From: Ilyonectria destructans
Lineage: Eukaryota > Ascomycota > Sordariomycetes > Hypocreales > Nectriaceae
Direction of reading: 5' to 3'
DNA: 64,000 bases
Assembly (NCBI GenBank): GCA_020740775.1
Contig: JAHEWK010000004.1
Location: 806,001-870,000, forward strand
Below, in pieces: positions 11,422-22,744 of this stretch (position 1 is the first letter of the stretch; each line of letters opens with the position of its first letter). The notes beneath the pieces were generated by a model. It ran no database searches and was not told the origin of the DNA. It saw nothing but the letters and a program-made list of their open reading frames with translations. Both the position numbers and the translations under genes were made by a program.

Positions 11422-12336
11422 CTATTGGTCCTTTCTGTCCAAGCCTCTGACAATGGCGTAGCTTGTTCCTGCTGCCAGCATTCCAATGACCAAGGTCTGG
11501 AACGCTCCCCAGAGACCGGCGCGGTGGTTTCGGATGGCGACGTAGTTCTTGACGTAGCCGAAGACGAGCAGGACAGCAACAGTGATGCCGATGGAGACCC
11601 AAAGAGCCTCGCGCACGCGGTCCATGACAAAGTACGGGATCATGGGGATGAGGCCGCCGATGAAGTAGCTGAGTCCCATGGTGACGGCTGAGATCCATGC
11701 CTGGTGGATGTTGGGCTTGTCGAGCTTGAGGTCAAAGTCCATCATGAACCGCACCCACTGGTCGGGGTTCTTGCACAGCTCATCTACGAGGGGTGTGGCG
11801 GCAGTCCGCGATACGTTGTACTTTTCCAGGATGGAGTAGACGCCGTCGCGCTCGGCCTCGGGCATGTTCTGCACCTCGTGCGCCTCGCGCTGCTCCTGGT
11901 GGTTGTAGTGGTCGCGCTCGGTGACGGCCGCGAGGTAGGCGCCCAGGCCCATGCTGATCATGCCGGAGAAGAGCTCCGCGAGGCCGGCGATGATGACGAC
12001 CTTTGCGCTGCCGAGGCTGGAGAGGCCGGCGGTCAGGGCGAAGGGCACGGTGAGGCCATCTGAGAAGCCGATGATGATGTCGCGGAGCACGTTGCTGTAG
12101 TCGATGTGGCACTCCTCGTGCTGACTCTTCCTGGGATAGAGGGGGATGTGTTGTTGGTGATGGGGCGTCTCGATGGGAGGTTCGGCGGGGAGGAGGGGGG
12201 ATGATTCTGAAGGGATATGGGTCATTGTGGCTGTTGTGTTGGTGTTGGTGCTGTTGGTGCTCGTATTGGTGTTGTTGCGGTTGTTGGTGATGTTGATGTT
12301 GGAGGGGGTGAAGTCGAATGAAGTGTAATGAACCAT
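11422..12336 (-). CDS. CCC1: Vacuolar iron/manganese transporter, CCC1/VIT1 family
   Basis: Intronless, 304 residues from the ATG at 12336. The family core is plain: VLRDIIIGFSDGLTVPFALT (first membrane helix with its conserved Asp), then AGLAELFSGMISMGLGAYLA. A Glu-rich cytosolic segment follows (HNHQEQREAHE-type, EAERDGVYS) matching the metal-binding domain of VIT1. Three more hydrophobic helices end in AAGTSYAIVRGL. Known role: proton-coupled loading of Fe2+ into the vacuole for detoxification. The first ~37 residues are an Asn/Thr low-complexity stretch, and the ATG at 12225 (MTHIPSESS) has a much better CACA-ATG context, so it may be the true start. A CCAAT box lies upstream at 12718. 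Confidence 0.88.
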   Translation of the reverse strand: MVHYTSFDFTPSNINITNNRNNTNTSTNSTNTNTTATMTHIPSESSPLLPAEPPIETPHHQQHIPLYPRKSQHEECHIDYSNVLRDIIIGFSDGLTVPFALTAGLSSLGSAKVVIIAGLAELFSGMISMGLGAYLAAVTERDHYNHQEQREAHEVQNMPEAERDGVYSILEKYNVSRTAATPLVDELCKNPDQWVRFMMDFDLKLDKPNIHQAWISAVTMGLSYFIGGLIPMIPYFVMDRVREALWVSIGITVAVLLVFGYVKNYVAIRNHRAGLWGAFQTLVIGMLAAGTSYAIVRGLDRKDQ

Positions 12337-13015
12337 AGAGCTACGGTGTGTGAGATTGTGGTGTGAGTATAAGTATAAGTGTAAATGAGTATCAAGTGTA
12401 AGTGAGCATAGTGTAGTAGTACATGGCATCTAAGTACAACAAAAACAGCTTCCCCCGGTCATCTTTATACGTCTCCCCCAATCTCGGACTTGTACAAGCC
12501 GTCTCCGCCAAATTACCCAAAAAGCGCCCTTCTCCGACAAGCCCGAGGGCGAAACTGCCTACGCCCGTTCTTTGGCCCCTCGAGATTTGGACGCGAACTG
12601 CCGTGCTCACCAATGTCATCATCCCTCATCCCTGGCGCTGGAGCTCGTGGTGTCTGGCCCTGACCCGCAGCGGGCTCGCTCAGTCGCCGGCTCGGTGTGA
12701 TGCTGGGGCGCAATTGACCAATCAGCGGCCGTGTTTTAGTCATCTGGTGGTAAACACTCCTTTCCCAGCGGACGCACGGTTGCAGCGAAGAGTCCACAGT
12801 TCGTCGTAGCCAAAAGACAAATGCAAACCGCCATGACGAGTCGAGGCTAGCGGGCCAAAGGGCATCGCGGCTAGACTGCGTTGGGAGCTCGAGCAGCTGC
12901 GAACGAAGTGAAAGAAAAAAACAGGGGAGAAGCACGGATACGCGGTCGTATTTACGAGGCACACAAAAGCAGCGGCCTGGAGGCTTAGTAAAAGCAGCCG
13001 TGGCGGTGGCCAGCT
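12337..13015. promoter_or_regulatory. CCC1 promoter / acyl-CoA ligase 3' flank
   Basis: Both neighbours read leftwards, so this is the CCC1 upstream region. Its CCC1-proximal part is a long C/A-rich leader (in minus sense). A CCAAT box lies within it. The overlapping frames (12423-12809 +, 12513-13271 -) look like shadows. Confidence 0.5.
12718..12722 (+). promoter_or_regulatory. CCAAT box upstream of CCC1
   Basis: CCAATCAG, about 390 bases upstream of the annotated CCC1 start. In aspergilli, CCC1-type genes are controlled by the CCAAT-binding complex with HapX. I did not find a clear HapX half-site at the expected distance, so iron control is only inferred. Confidence 0.35.
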
Positions 13016-15024
13016 TCACAGCTTGTGGTCTCTCTTCTTGCGTTGGTACAGCGCCACCTCGAGGCCCTTGACGCCGCCATCGCGCATCACCCGCCGCAGG
13101 ATCTTGCCGCTGGGCGACTTGGGGATCTGCTTGACGAAGACGATGCCGCCCACGAGCCACTTGTACCGCGCCGTGTGGCTCTCGACGTGCGCCTTGAGCT
13201 GCTGCGCGAGGGCATTCAGCTCCGCGTCCGTCTTGCTCGGGTCGCGCGCGACGACGAAGGCCCGCGGCCACTCGGTCGCCTCGCTCTTGTCGTGGACGCC
13301 CACCACGCCGGCGTCGGCAACGTCATCGCTGCTGCAGAGGAGCGCCTCTAGCTCTGCGGGGGCGACCTGGTATGCGCGGACCTTGATGAGCTCCTTGATG
13401 CGGTCGGTGATGCAGAGCGTGCCGTCGGCGTCGAGCGTGCCGACGTCGCCGGTGCGCAGCCAGCCGTCGTGTGTAAGTGCGTCCATGGTCACGCTCATGT
13501 CGGGCGCGGATCCGGCGGCATAGAGGCCTTGGCTGGGGATGTACGCGCTCATGAGGGCGGCGGATCGGATGAGGATCTCGCCAGCTGCGCCAAACGGCGC
13601 TGCTTTTGTGGCCACTGTGGTCGCATCCTTGCCATCGGCCGGGGGGGTTGCATCTGCGTCTGCAGCAATCATGAGCTCGACACCCCAGTGTGGCCGTCCG
13701 GTATCGTTCTTGTATGCAAGCATCGCCTGCTCGTCCAAGCCGCTCTGCACCGTCACGCTGCACGCCTCGGACATACCGTAGCCCATCCGCACCAGGAATC
13801 CCAGTCGCGCGTGCACCTGCACCACAATATCGTGGCCCAGCGGCGCCCCTCCTGTGACGCCGGCCACGATGCTGCTGAAGGCGTTGCGGCCGTTGGCGTC
13901 CCGCCGCAGGTACGGCTCAACGGCCGCCGACTTGGCCAGCATCACGGCCACGGGCGGCGCCATGTGTAGGTATGTAATCTGGCGGCGCGGGATTGCCGCC
14001 AGCACGGCGTCGAGCTTGAAGGCGGGCATGGAGTAGACAGTGGCGCCGGCGCAGATGGCGATGAGGAACGAGTTGGACAGGCCAAAGACGTGGTAGAAGG
14101 GCACATAGCCCAGCCATCGCTGGCGCCGACCCCCGTAGAAGTCGGCCTCATGCCAAAGTGAAGCCAAGGAGAAGTTGAGGGCGTTGTGTGACAGGAGGAC
14201 GCCCTTGGACCGTCCCGATGTCCCGGACGACCATAGAATCACGGCCGTTCGTGTGGCGGCCGCCTCCGGAGCAAACTTGTGTCCGGTCTTCAAGGCCCGG
14301 TCCGGAGCGACCAGGCTCCGCCAATCCCCGGCGCCGGATTCGGCCTGGTCCAACGGGTACAGGTCCTGGGCGAGATCAACCGTGTAGATGTGCGTCTCCT
14401 TCACATACGCCGGGTCGTCCTGGTTCTGGAGAGCTTGCGTCACGGTCTCGAGGCTCGACTTGAGGGTGATGATAACGTGCGGCCGCGAATTCTTCACCAC
14501 CCACGAGAGCTCCGTCGCTGTGAGGCCCGGAGACACGAGCGTCGCGGTCAAGCCGGCGGCGAGGGTGCCGAGCAGCGCGGTAGCGAAGGGCAGGCAATTG
14601 GGCAACTGGATGAGCACTACGGGGGCCACCTCCGGGCGCGCGCAGGACGGCGTCGGGGGTAGGGACTGGATGGCTTCGGGATCTAGGCTGAGTGCCTGCA
14701 GGCTGCCGGCCAGCGCGAGGGCGTCATTCCTGAGGCGGGAGTATGTGAGGGCGCGATCTGTGTTGTGTCACTTTAGCATATTGGGGTTTGGTGGTGTACC
14801 GAAGTTTAGGGAACATGAGAACCCCGATTGAGGTATGACAGTGCCGCTCGCGTACCTGATGCGTGGTCGACAAAGATAGGCGCGTCTTCAGCTATGCGCG
14901 GTACCCTTTGCTTGAGCGTCGTGTGCTCGTTCTCCGACTCAAACGGGTTGCTGAAGAGAAAATCGAAGGTGTTTGCGCCGGGCACATTGGCCGGGAAGCC
15001 AGCGTAGGACGGCTCTGTAGACAT
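13016..15024 (-). CDS. 4-coumarate:CoA ligase-like acyl-CoA synthetase (AMP-binding)
   Basis: Two exons (15024-14856 and 14757-13016) encode 636 residues. The 98-base intron splits an Asp codon (DHAS-DRALTYSRL). Adenylate-forming motifs are all present: SSGTSGRSKGVLLSHNAL (phosphate loop), GYGMSEACSV, WLRTGDVGTLDADG, DRIKELIKVRAYQVAPAELE (hinge) and KSPSGKILRR with the catalytic Lys near the end. The enzyme should activate a carboxylic acid through an acyl-adenylate to a CoA thioester. An Ala/Asp-rich insert (around ATPPADGKDATTVATKA) is unusual. The last three residues are HKL, a non-canonical peroxisomal PTS1-like signal. A peroxisomal site is therefore plausible. The substrate (aryl, fatty or dicarboxylic acid) is not predictable. 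Confidence 0.9.
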
Positions 15025-18000
15025 GGTGAGTTGTCCGTGTTCGGTGGTCGTCGAGGTTTTCTCGCCGAGTTGCAGAACGGATGAGAGGGAAGTCAAGAGG
15101 AAGACGAAGAGACGAAGAGCCAAAGAGCCAGAGGAAACAACAACCTCGCTAAAGCCAATGTGGAAACCAACCTTTAATTCTTCCCTTTCCCTGTCTCTCC
15201 TTTTAACTGCTTTGGCCTTTATGCACTTGTCGCAGCTTTCGAAGCCGCGGTATCGTGGGTGGCGGACCTTGGAGAAGGCGGAGACCCCGCGCTGTCAATT
15301 CCCCGTGGAGAGCGCGAGCGGCAGTTGGGTCGGCTGCGTTGCTCGGTCTGTTGGAGGAAGGGGCGGGAAGCGAAAGCGAAGTGGACGCCCCGTTAAACAC
15401 ATATCAGGACTTGGCAGAGACTATTTTAGGGGACAGTAGGAGCTTGGGGGGTTGGTTGGTGTGCAATGGAGAGAATGGTTGATCGTGGGTTGTCTCGATT
15501 GAGACTTGAAATCTGTGTCTCATTGAATAACAGTTGCAGCGAAATGCGAGCTTGTGACAACACCATCATCATCCATCCGACTTCATCGCTAATAGCCCCC
15601 GATAACACGGTAATCAGGGTAGCAACAATCGATAAAAAAAAAAGGTCAAGTGGAGCTCCAATTGATCCACTCGCGTCGTTGGGGTAAGTGTTGAATTCCC
15701 CGAAATCGAGCATTGTTCTGCCGCGCGGGACAGGGTTCTTGTCGCCCGAGGCATTCTTCTGCGGGGAAGCTTGGCTGCAATCTTGATGCTCACCCAGCAA
15801 CCTTCGACGCGTACCAGCGACTATGCCGAGGGATATTGACGCGTCAATCGCTGGCTTTGGCCCATAAATGCGAGGTCGTATAGATGGGCGATTCGTTGGT
15901 GCCCCGAGGGATCGTTGACGGTACTTGTCTTCGGTCCCATGTCAGCGAAATTGAGCGTCCGCGGCTTAAGTTACTTGCTGTCGGCGAGAAGGGACCCCGT
16001 GGGTTCTTTGATTCCCCATTAGCATTGAATCAACCCCTAAATCCATCAATCGAAGTAAACGATGGGAATCGTGCACTTCAGCAGCATTATCGCAAGCTGC
16101 AAAGTTGTGCCATTAGCGCCACGGTCCCAACGTGGTTGTCCTCCATGGCTGTGCTTCTCACTCGTCGCATTTTAAACATTGTCGCATTCCGTATGTCTTG
16201 TTGGTTGTCGTTTTGTGCAGAAACGGGGCATGGGATTCATGGTGACACCGCCAGTTTCCGAACTGGACCCCAAGAGGCTTGCGCTTGCCCATGCACTGAT
16301 ATACTGAACCAATTTCACTAAAGTTGTTAATGGATGATAAGCTTGATCACAAACGACAGGCTGAATGTGACACATCATGCTGACACGCAGCCAACAATTG
16401 CATTTCTAGTCAACCCACACATCTATTTGTATACCAGTATTCTGGCCGCCCATCATACACCGCTAGATACTAAACAAAAGTTTAAATAAACGGGGCCACC
16501 ACGGAAGATCCCTGCCTAATTGATCATCTTGCTTCTTGATCTCACTCGGGGATGCATTCGGCTATTGGACGTGCATTGGCGGCTCTGATTCACAACATCA
16601 GATTGGCTTCTGTCAGATGCAAGAAAATGGCCTGGGCCCGGCTACCAGGCTGCGGTCTCTGTTCAGCACGCCACAGTTTGTCAACTAGGCCGCCTTGATT
16701 TATGCGCAGGTGTACTAAACCTGGCTCAAGCCTAGGTCTACACTCACACCGAGTCTACGTATTACTCGAGCACAATCTCGACGCCTCGGTTTTCAGACGA
16801 AACAGTGTTTGTCAGTCCTGCGCCGTACTGTGCTGGAAGAAGTTAACAGTGGATGAATACATGGCGCCAATAATGACTTGATATTATGACTAGTGACTTG
16901 GGAAACCCAGACTACAAGGTTGGTCGATCACTTGACAGTCTCCACACGAACGAAGTTGGTGACTTCTCAGCTCTCTGAAAGCATTCTAACCCGATCCTCT
17001 CTGTCTGCCATGTCGGAATTTCCAGTTCACAACGTGGCATCATGCGAGTAAACAACGCTAGACATCCACTCAATCCATGACGAATAATCGACTGTTACCT
17101 AAACACAGGGAGGGACAACGAGGTCGCATGGAATTAGAGTAGTACCATATTAGGAGTGGAGTTTGTGTGACCTTTTAGCAGGCGCAGAGAAACCTCTTCA
17201 ACGCCATAGCAACTCGACTGACTATGAGAAACACATTAACGAGTGTATCAGTCATTCCAAGCTAGTTGATTGACGTCACTCATAGTGATTCAGCGCATTC
17301 TCCCTTGTAGCAGAACTTTGAGTTCTCTTTCCCCTAAGCTCTGACCGACTCTCTGCACCCTATACTGTTCAAGTAGACACAAAGCCCGTTGTTAAACTTG
17401 TATGATTCGACTTTCAATCACGCTAGATCACCGCTCATGTAAAATTACTATAGTAATGGCCTGGATCTTATGAGAAAAGAGCTAAGGGATGACGCATGAT
17501 AAGAAGGCTTGGTGGTATGGTGACCATGTTGAGCTTGAAACACTTGGGTTGGCCAGAAGCATTTTCCAATTAGAAAACAACCCTAATTGTGTCATTATGG
17601 GGTGCTGGGCGTTCCACCAGACCCGATCTTCAACAATTTGTGTGTCAAGTTCATGTGCAGCATTCGCATTAGCCTCTAGACTTCAGGACGAACGCGGGAA
17701 AGAACACCAGTGATGTGGGACTGCCAATTTCTCGCCGGCCTCTAGACCAGAATGCAACCACCAGAAACTTGATGTCCACACGACCTTGCAGTTGGCCATG
17801 CTACATTTCCAACCACGAACGAGTCCTTGAATTTGCGCATATAGATCTTGAGGAGGTCGGAACCCGGAGCATCGCCACGGTAAATTTGTTCTAGAGGTCA
17901 TTACCCCTGCGTCGCAAGGATGCTTCGGCCTCGTGCTGTATGCTAGTGCTGGCTTTTGTTTGCATATCTGTTTAGAAGATAGAGACAATATGTATTGGAC

Positions 18001-18217
18001 ATGGATATGCAACTCGGGGCGTGTTCGTGGTTTCGTTCTCGGACGGGGCTTGGGAGTCGGTGCAGTAAAGGGAGAATGGGGTTGCTCAAGACGATAGTGT
18101 TAGTTGATTCACTGAAGGGAGTAGAGTTCAGGCGGCATTAAAGTGATGATAACAGTCAGAAACTCGGCTGGGAGTTGACAGAGTTTAGTTGATTCCACCA
18201 ACCAACCACCACTGAAT

Positions 18218-18596
18218 CTAACACTTGATTACCGTAAATATGGTTACTAAGCAGTCTTTGGTCTTGTGATTCGCACAAAATTCAAACACGGCCTCCCCAT
18301 AGGCAGTATTGTCAATCCTTATCCCAATCCCATGATACCCTTCCATACGGCCTTCATCATGATAGCAACTATCCTACAATATTTCTTTGGCAACCGTATC
18401 TCGTAACCTGTTGGCAGACGACACTCTTCAGAGATTGGGAAGCGCTCTAGGGAACTCAGGTTCGGAAAATCCAGACGGCCCTTGAGTATGTCTCGAAAGG
18501 CGTTGACGAAGTTAAAGGCCGTCAGCAACCCCCCGTGGTAACATCATGGCGAGTTGGTATCACAACAGGAACATGTCGAAGTCCTCTGATATCGGT
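18218..18596 (-). pseudogene. Possible relic of an unidentified protein gene
   Basis: On the minus strand, three abutting pieces in three frames each look protein-like: RGLRHVPVVIPTRHDVTTGG, then LTAFNFVNAFRDILKGRLDF continuing through SLERFPISEECRLPTGYEIR, then RIDNTAYGEAVFEFCANHKT ending at a stop at 18218. Two frame changes join them, with no good splice signals at the joins. I do not recognise the family. It may be a degraded gene, or chance. Confidence 0.25.
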
Positions 18597-18780
18597 CAGG
18601 TGTTGCAAGAAGCCTTTAGTTCGGATGTGGCCTCGTTCGGTGGCAGGCCCTTTTAATATCGATCGGCATCCATCAACGTTCATCTTTGCCTTTGATGGAT
18701 TGCATCATAGCTGGGTGGTTGGCAACCACCGGGGGAGAGGTCAGAGAGAATCAGCTAGTTAGTCTAGTCCATGCGACATT

Positions 18781-18803
18781 TCCTTCATTTTCCTTCATTT
18801 TCC
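18781..18803. repeat. Short tandem repeat (10-mer)
   Basis: TCCTTCATTT occurs twice in direct succession and begins a third copy. Replication slippage is the simplest origin. Confidence 0.8.
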
Positions 18804-21435
18804 ATATCTTGGTTTTCTCGTGGAGTATTGCTTGGCTATCTTGGTTTGGTGAGGTTGCTGGTTGTTCATGACCTCGACCGTATCATCGGCTAAGGGGGAT
18901 CAACAATTAGCGTGGGATATCCAAAGAGCTAAAATAATTGGACAGGAGTTGGGTTGAGAAGGGCCTTTTATTGTGATGCGAGATAGCTGATGCAACAATT
19001 AAACAATTGTGACATCAGACTGACAGACCTAAAGTGGTGTCCCAGGGTCGGATAGTAGTTGCGAAACATGGAGTCTGGTTCCGGGGGCTTGGCCAATGAA
19101 TAACGGTGTGATCAATGATATTGCGATACGATCTCGTGTCGAGACGATCCTTAGATGCCATTCGGGTGTCGTGCCGTTGCCCCGGGTTCTGTTTCCGTGG
19201 TGGGGACGGGCGGCTCATCCCGAGGCGGTTTGCAACTCTGCCTCTCGGATGTGATGCCTGCAGAAGCCTTCACGGGCGCGACTTAAAATAAAAGAAATTG
19301 GGAAATGTAATTGTATGCAAATGCGCTTTTATTTTCTGTTCTGTTCGTCTTGTTCGTGCTATTCTCCTGTGGTTTAGTTCTAAACCTTTTAACGGACATT
19401 TTGGCACTCGCCATGCCCCATCATGGGACAGCAATCAGGTTCAACCATGAATTAGTAACGTGTTTGCCAAGGACGGGCTAGGAGCAACGCCTCCTTCGAA
19501 GCTGCAGCCCTCGATATTAGGCGCGAAGCCAGCTGGATTCAAATTGCATCACGGGTTTCACCGTACAAAGCAACTTTAGGCAGGTTTTCGGACATGGAGG
19601 GAAAAGCAAAGAGCTCGGAGTTACCGAGACACAATCCGAGGCTAGCGAGACAAATGGTTGGCACATCCTATTACATTCACACATCGCAGTTGGGTTCGTG
19701 CAGCAGGGTATGCGCCTTGTTCTGCAAAGGGTCATCCTGCAGGCTGGGGATGGTTGACAAGAATGACACGTTGCCGTCTTCAGTCAGCACTGTGAATGAG
19801 AGATGGTGCGGGGACAGCTTAATACCCCCTCATCGAGGACGGCAAGCCATGGACCGGACAGTCATTTATACCCTACCACGTAATGTGCATATTGAACCAG
19901 GATTAGTAGGCGTTCTACTGCCGGGTGTATTGGGCAGCGGCAAGTTAAGAAGGGAGGGGACGTCCAGAGGAGGCTTGCTTTTGGCCTGCGGCTACTTCCC
20001 TCCAGGGTTGTGCTTCAGGGTTAGCGACCGGGACGCAAGAGGGGTGAATCTATCATGCCTGGCGGTTATCAGAGCCGCAGTGACAGCCGGGTCCCCACTG
20101 CAGACAGACCGGGCTGAGCTCGGTACCTGGACTGGAGCCGCTCTGTGTGAACGAGGTACGATGTGGGAGTCTGTGATGCTCAACATCGGACGGGGATAAA
20201 GGAGATCCCCTCAAGCCAGGATGGAAGAGGGTGGACGAAGCTGGTGGGAGGACGCGTGCAGATCGGCTTAGTCTGTCTTGGGTGTTGGCGTCGATCGATC
20301 CCACTTGCGTGCTGTAATTGCATTGACAAAGGTCCAAAATCGGGCTGAGGAGGGGTCTGTCAGATTGGCGTTGTGCATTTCAACGTTGAAGGACACCTAG
20401 TCCCACTGATAGCGACGGCACTTGGGGGTTGCAGACGCCTTGCGTGTCGTACTGTGGAGTGGCTTGATAGCGATGATACCACGATAGAAGTAGCTTGGGC
20501 GTGTTCCACAAATCCCAACAGCTCATCAACACATGCTAGAAGAATGGGCGTTGCAAAAAAGAAAGTGACAGATAAGACGGTACTTGGAGCCGGCTCATCA
20601 CAATGAGGTGCAAGACACTCGGCGTTCGAAGTAGCCCAAAGCAGACCAATGCAGATACAAGCATACGCACCCTGGTCGACGGTTTCTGGTTTTCCGGTGC
20701 CCTGCTTCCAAGAGCCCTTAATTAGTTGATATTGCATGTGCCGGCATAATTGTCATGCATGTCTCCCCCCACTTTGAGACGAGGCTCGCGATCGGCCCGC
20801 CTTGATGCTGATAGCTGAGGGCAGAGACAACGGGCAGCGAGAGGATTTGTGGATTAGGTGTAGCCAAAATGCTACCGGCATGTAATAGCAGCCCCGGATA
20901 TAACCATCCGTCAAATAAGTGGCTAATGGGCCATCAAGCGACGCGGGGGATGGCCCCAGGAATCGCGCCGTCATGGAATCATCTTGGATGACTCTGTCAT
21001 TCTGCAGCTCTGCTGTAGTCTTCCATCCAGAATGGAGCACGTATCTCAGCTGTGTGATACCCCTGTTCCCGTCTGCAAGCCTCCTTTTGGGGGAACCGCT
21101 CAGAGCGAGGCGATCCACGACACACTGTGTAGGAAGCGACCGGGACCAGGTCCCAGCCATCGTCTCCAGACCCTAGCGGCGCCATCATATGTGACAGAGT
21201 CCACCCATAGCCTTAGGAGGCGCTTGCGTCAGGCAGCTGGAGCGACAGATACGGGGCCGCTGCTCCATGAACTGGGCTGTGGGAGTGCAGGACAGTGGCA
21301 ACCCCCCAGGCGAAGGAATCGAGGCGATTCCTTCGGCTGCGATGGCAGAAATGCAACAGCATTGAGATGTTTACTCAATTTTGTGGCAAGAAAGGCCTTG
21401 GCCGTGTATTGCAAATTGATTCGAAGAGCATATTG

Positions 21436-21466
21436 ATTCGAAGCTGCCTTCATTCGAAGCTGCCTT
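21436..21466. repeat. Direct repeat of a 15-mer
   Basis: ATTCGAAGCTGCCTT is present at 21436-21450 and again at 21452-21466. A partial copy of the core (GATTCGAAG) lies just upstream near 21418. Confidence 0.8.
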
Positions 21467-21670
21467 GACCTGGCTTCTCCAGAGCCCTCAGTACCAACCC
21501 CCCCTCAAAGGCGCCTTACTCGCCCTTTGAAGTGTTAAATTATATTGTATGGCCATCTCGCTATCGTGTCTGAGTCGTATACGTGTCGTGTTCGCGTCGT
21601 GGTCGACATTATTGGACGTTGCTGTCGTTGTCACTGTCGGCTCTCTCCCGTCCATCAACAGGTTTGATTT

Positions 21671-22744
21671 TCAAGTTTGTTGATCATGGTGGGCTTCAAA
21701 TTCAGCTGCCTCCTCCTCGATGTCCTGGACGAAGCGGTGGGCTTGGTTGGCAAGGAAGCTTTGGATCATCTCGCAGCCGCAGTTGTTGTGTCGCAGAAGC
21801 TGCATCTTGAGCAAGTAGACCTCGTGAGTCAGGCCGGCCACACGACTGGTCAAGTCGCGGTGTCTCCGCTCCAGGCCTTCTTCGCTCGATTTGAGCCTCA
21901 GGGCGTCTTCCTTCTTCTTGACTCGGAATTTGTTGGACGCGATTCGGTTTCGATGCTGGAGTCGTCTTTCGCGTTCGTCGGTGTCTGCCCAAGATCCTGC
22001 AAATCCCGGAGGCGACTGACCAGAACCCTTTCCGTTGTTCGTCGTATTGTCGGTGTTGCTGTTGTTCTTGTTTTTGCCGCTCTTCTTGCTCTTGGTTTCC
22101 TTGCCTTTGCCTTTCTTGTCGCCCTTGCTGGTCTTGTCGCGTTTGCTGTCATCTTGGCTGCTGTCGCCCCCGCCGCCACTGTTGCCGGGGTGACTTTTCG
22201 GAAGCTCCGATTCTCGTGGCGACTCGGTCTTTGGTTCGTCGATTTGAGTAGAAGCCCGCTTCGTGTATTGGGCAGATGGACTTTCGTCCAGGCTGCGTTT
22301 GCGTTGTCGAGTTTCGTTTTCGGTGGACAGGGGTTGGGTCCAGCCCCCATCGGGCGATTCTTTGAATACTACCTGATCAGTGACGGAGGATATGGCCGTG
22401 TATTCAGTGGCAGGGCTCGGCCAGGTCGAATGGCCGAGAGAGTTGGTATCGTAACCACATGCGTAGCCGCCTGAGAGGAGACTGGTCTGCATGTAGCCAG
22501 GCGTCATTTCATCTCCGTCTGGAGCGGAGCCGACAGGCGCGGATTGATCTGTCGACCACCACTGCTCCCAAGGAAGGTCCGGAGCGACATTGAACGTTTC
22601 GAGGGTCGGGTCGACTAGCATGGCGTTGTTCTCGTCGAAAGCCATGCCGTCCATTGCGTTCAAGGGAGGGAATTGTGCGTGGCAGGACGCTTCAGCCCCA
22701 TCGCAGTAGGGGCGAGAGATGGATCCCGAAGTCGCCGACGCCAT
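21671..22744 (-). CDS. bZIP transcription factor, Atf-like
   Basis: Single exon of 357 residues. The N-terminal half is acidic and aromatic (DLPWEQWWST, GGWTQPLSTE), as in an activation domain. The middle (~185-255) is a Lys/Ser/Asn/Gly low-complexity linker. The basic region begins near residue 264: HRNRIASNKFRVKKKEDALR, with the invariant N-x7-R. A leucine zipper follows through LTSRVAGLTHEVYLLKMQLL. The post-zipper CGCEMIQSFLANQAHRFVQD resembles fungal Atf1-related proteins. It likely binds CRE/AP-1-like DNA as a dimer. Stress-response roles are known for Atf1, but this copy is a divergent relative, so its role is inferred. It stands alone, with 2.8 kb free upstream and 6.6 kb free downstream. 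Confidence 0.85.
   Translation of the reverse strand: MASATSGSISRPYCDGAEASCHAQFPPLNAMDGMAFDENNAMLVDPTLETFNVAPDLPWEQWWSTDQSAPVGSAPDGDEMTPGYMQTSLLSGGYACGYDTNSLGHSTWPSPATEYTAISSVTDQVVFKESPDGGWTQPLSTENETRQRKRSLDESPSAQYTKRASTQIDEPKTESPRESELPKSHPGNSGGGGDSSQDDSKRDKTSKGDKKGKGKETKSKKSGKNKNNSNTDNTTNNGKGSGQSPPGFAGSWADTDERERRLQHRNRIASNKFRVKKKEDALRLKSSEEGLERRHRDLTSRVAGLTHEVYLLKMQLLRHNNCGCEMIQSFLANQAHRFVQDIEEEAAEFEAHHDQQT

Larger units (their letters stand above)
15025..21670. other. 6.6-kb gene-poor region
   Basis: Bases just right of 15024 are the acyl-CoA ligase promoter, and the right end is the 3' flank of the bZIP gene. No frame between shows a domain or sustained coding bias. The longest (19594-20199 +) has composition typical of non-coding sequence. 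The part from about 16.3 to 19.4 kb is rich in stops in all frames. A possible gene relic is at 18218-18596 and short direct repeats are at 18781 and 21436. Confidence 0.5.

Noticed and set aside
12513..13271. 252-codon minus-strand frame
   Set aside because: It overlaps the acyl-CoA ligase end in another frame and is low-complexity Arg/Ala-rich at its start.
19594..20199. 201-codon plus-strand frame in the gene desert
   Set aside because: No motif, no codon bias and irregular composition. Probably chance.
21677..22474. 265-codon plus-strand hydrophobic frame
   Set aside because: Antisense to the bZIP gene. The apparent membrane segments come from Lys/Ser-rich codons read backwards.
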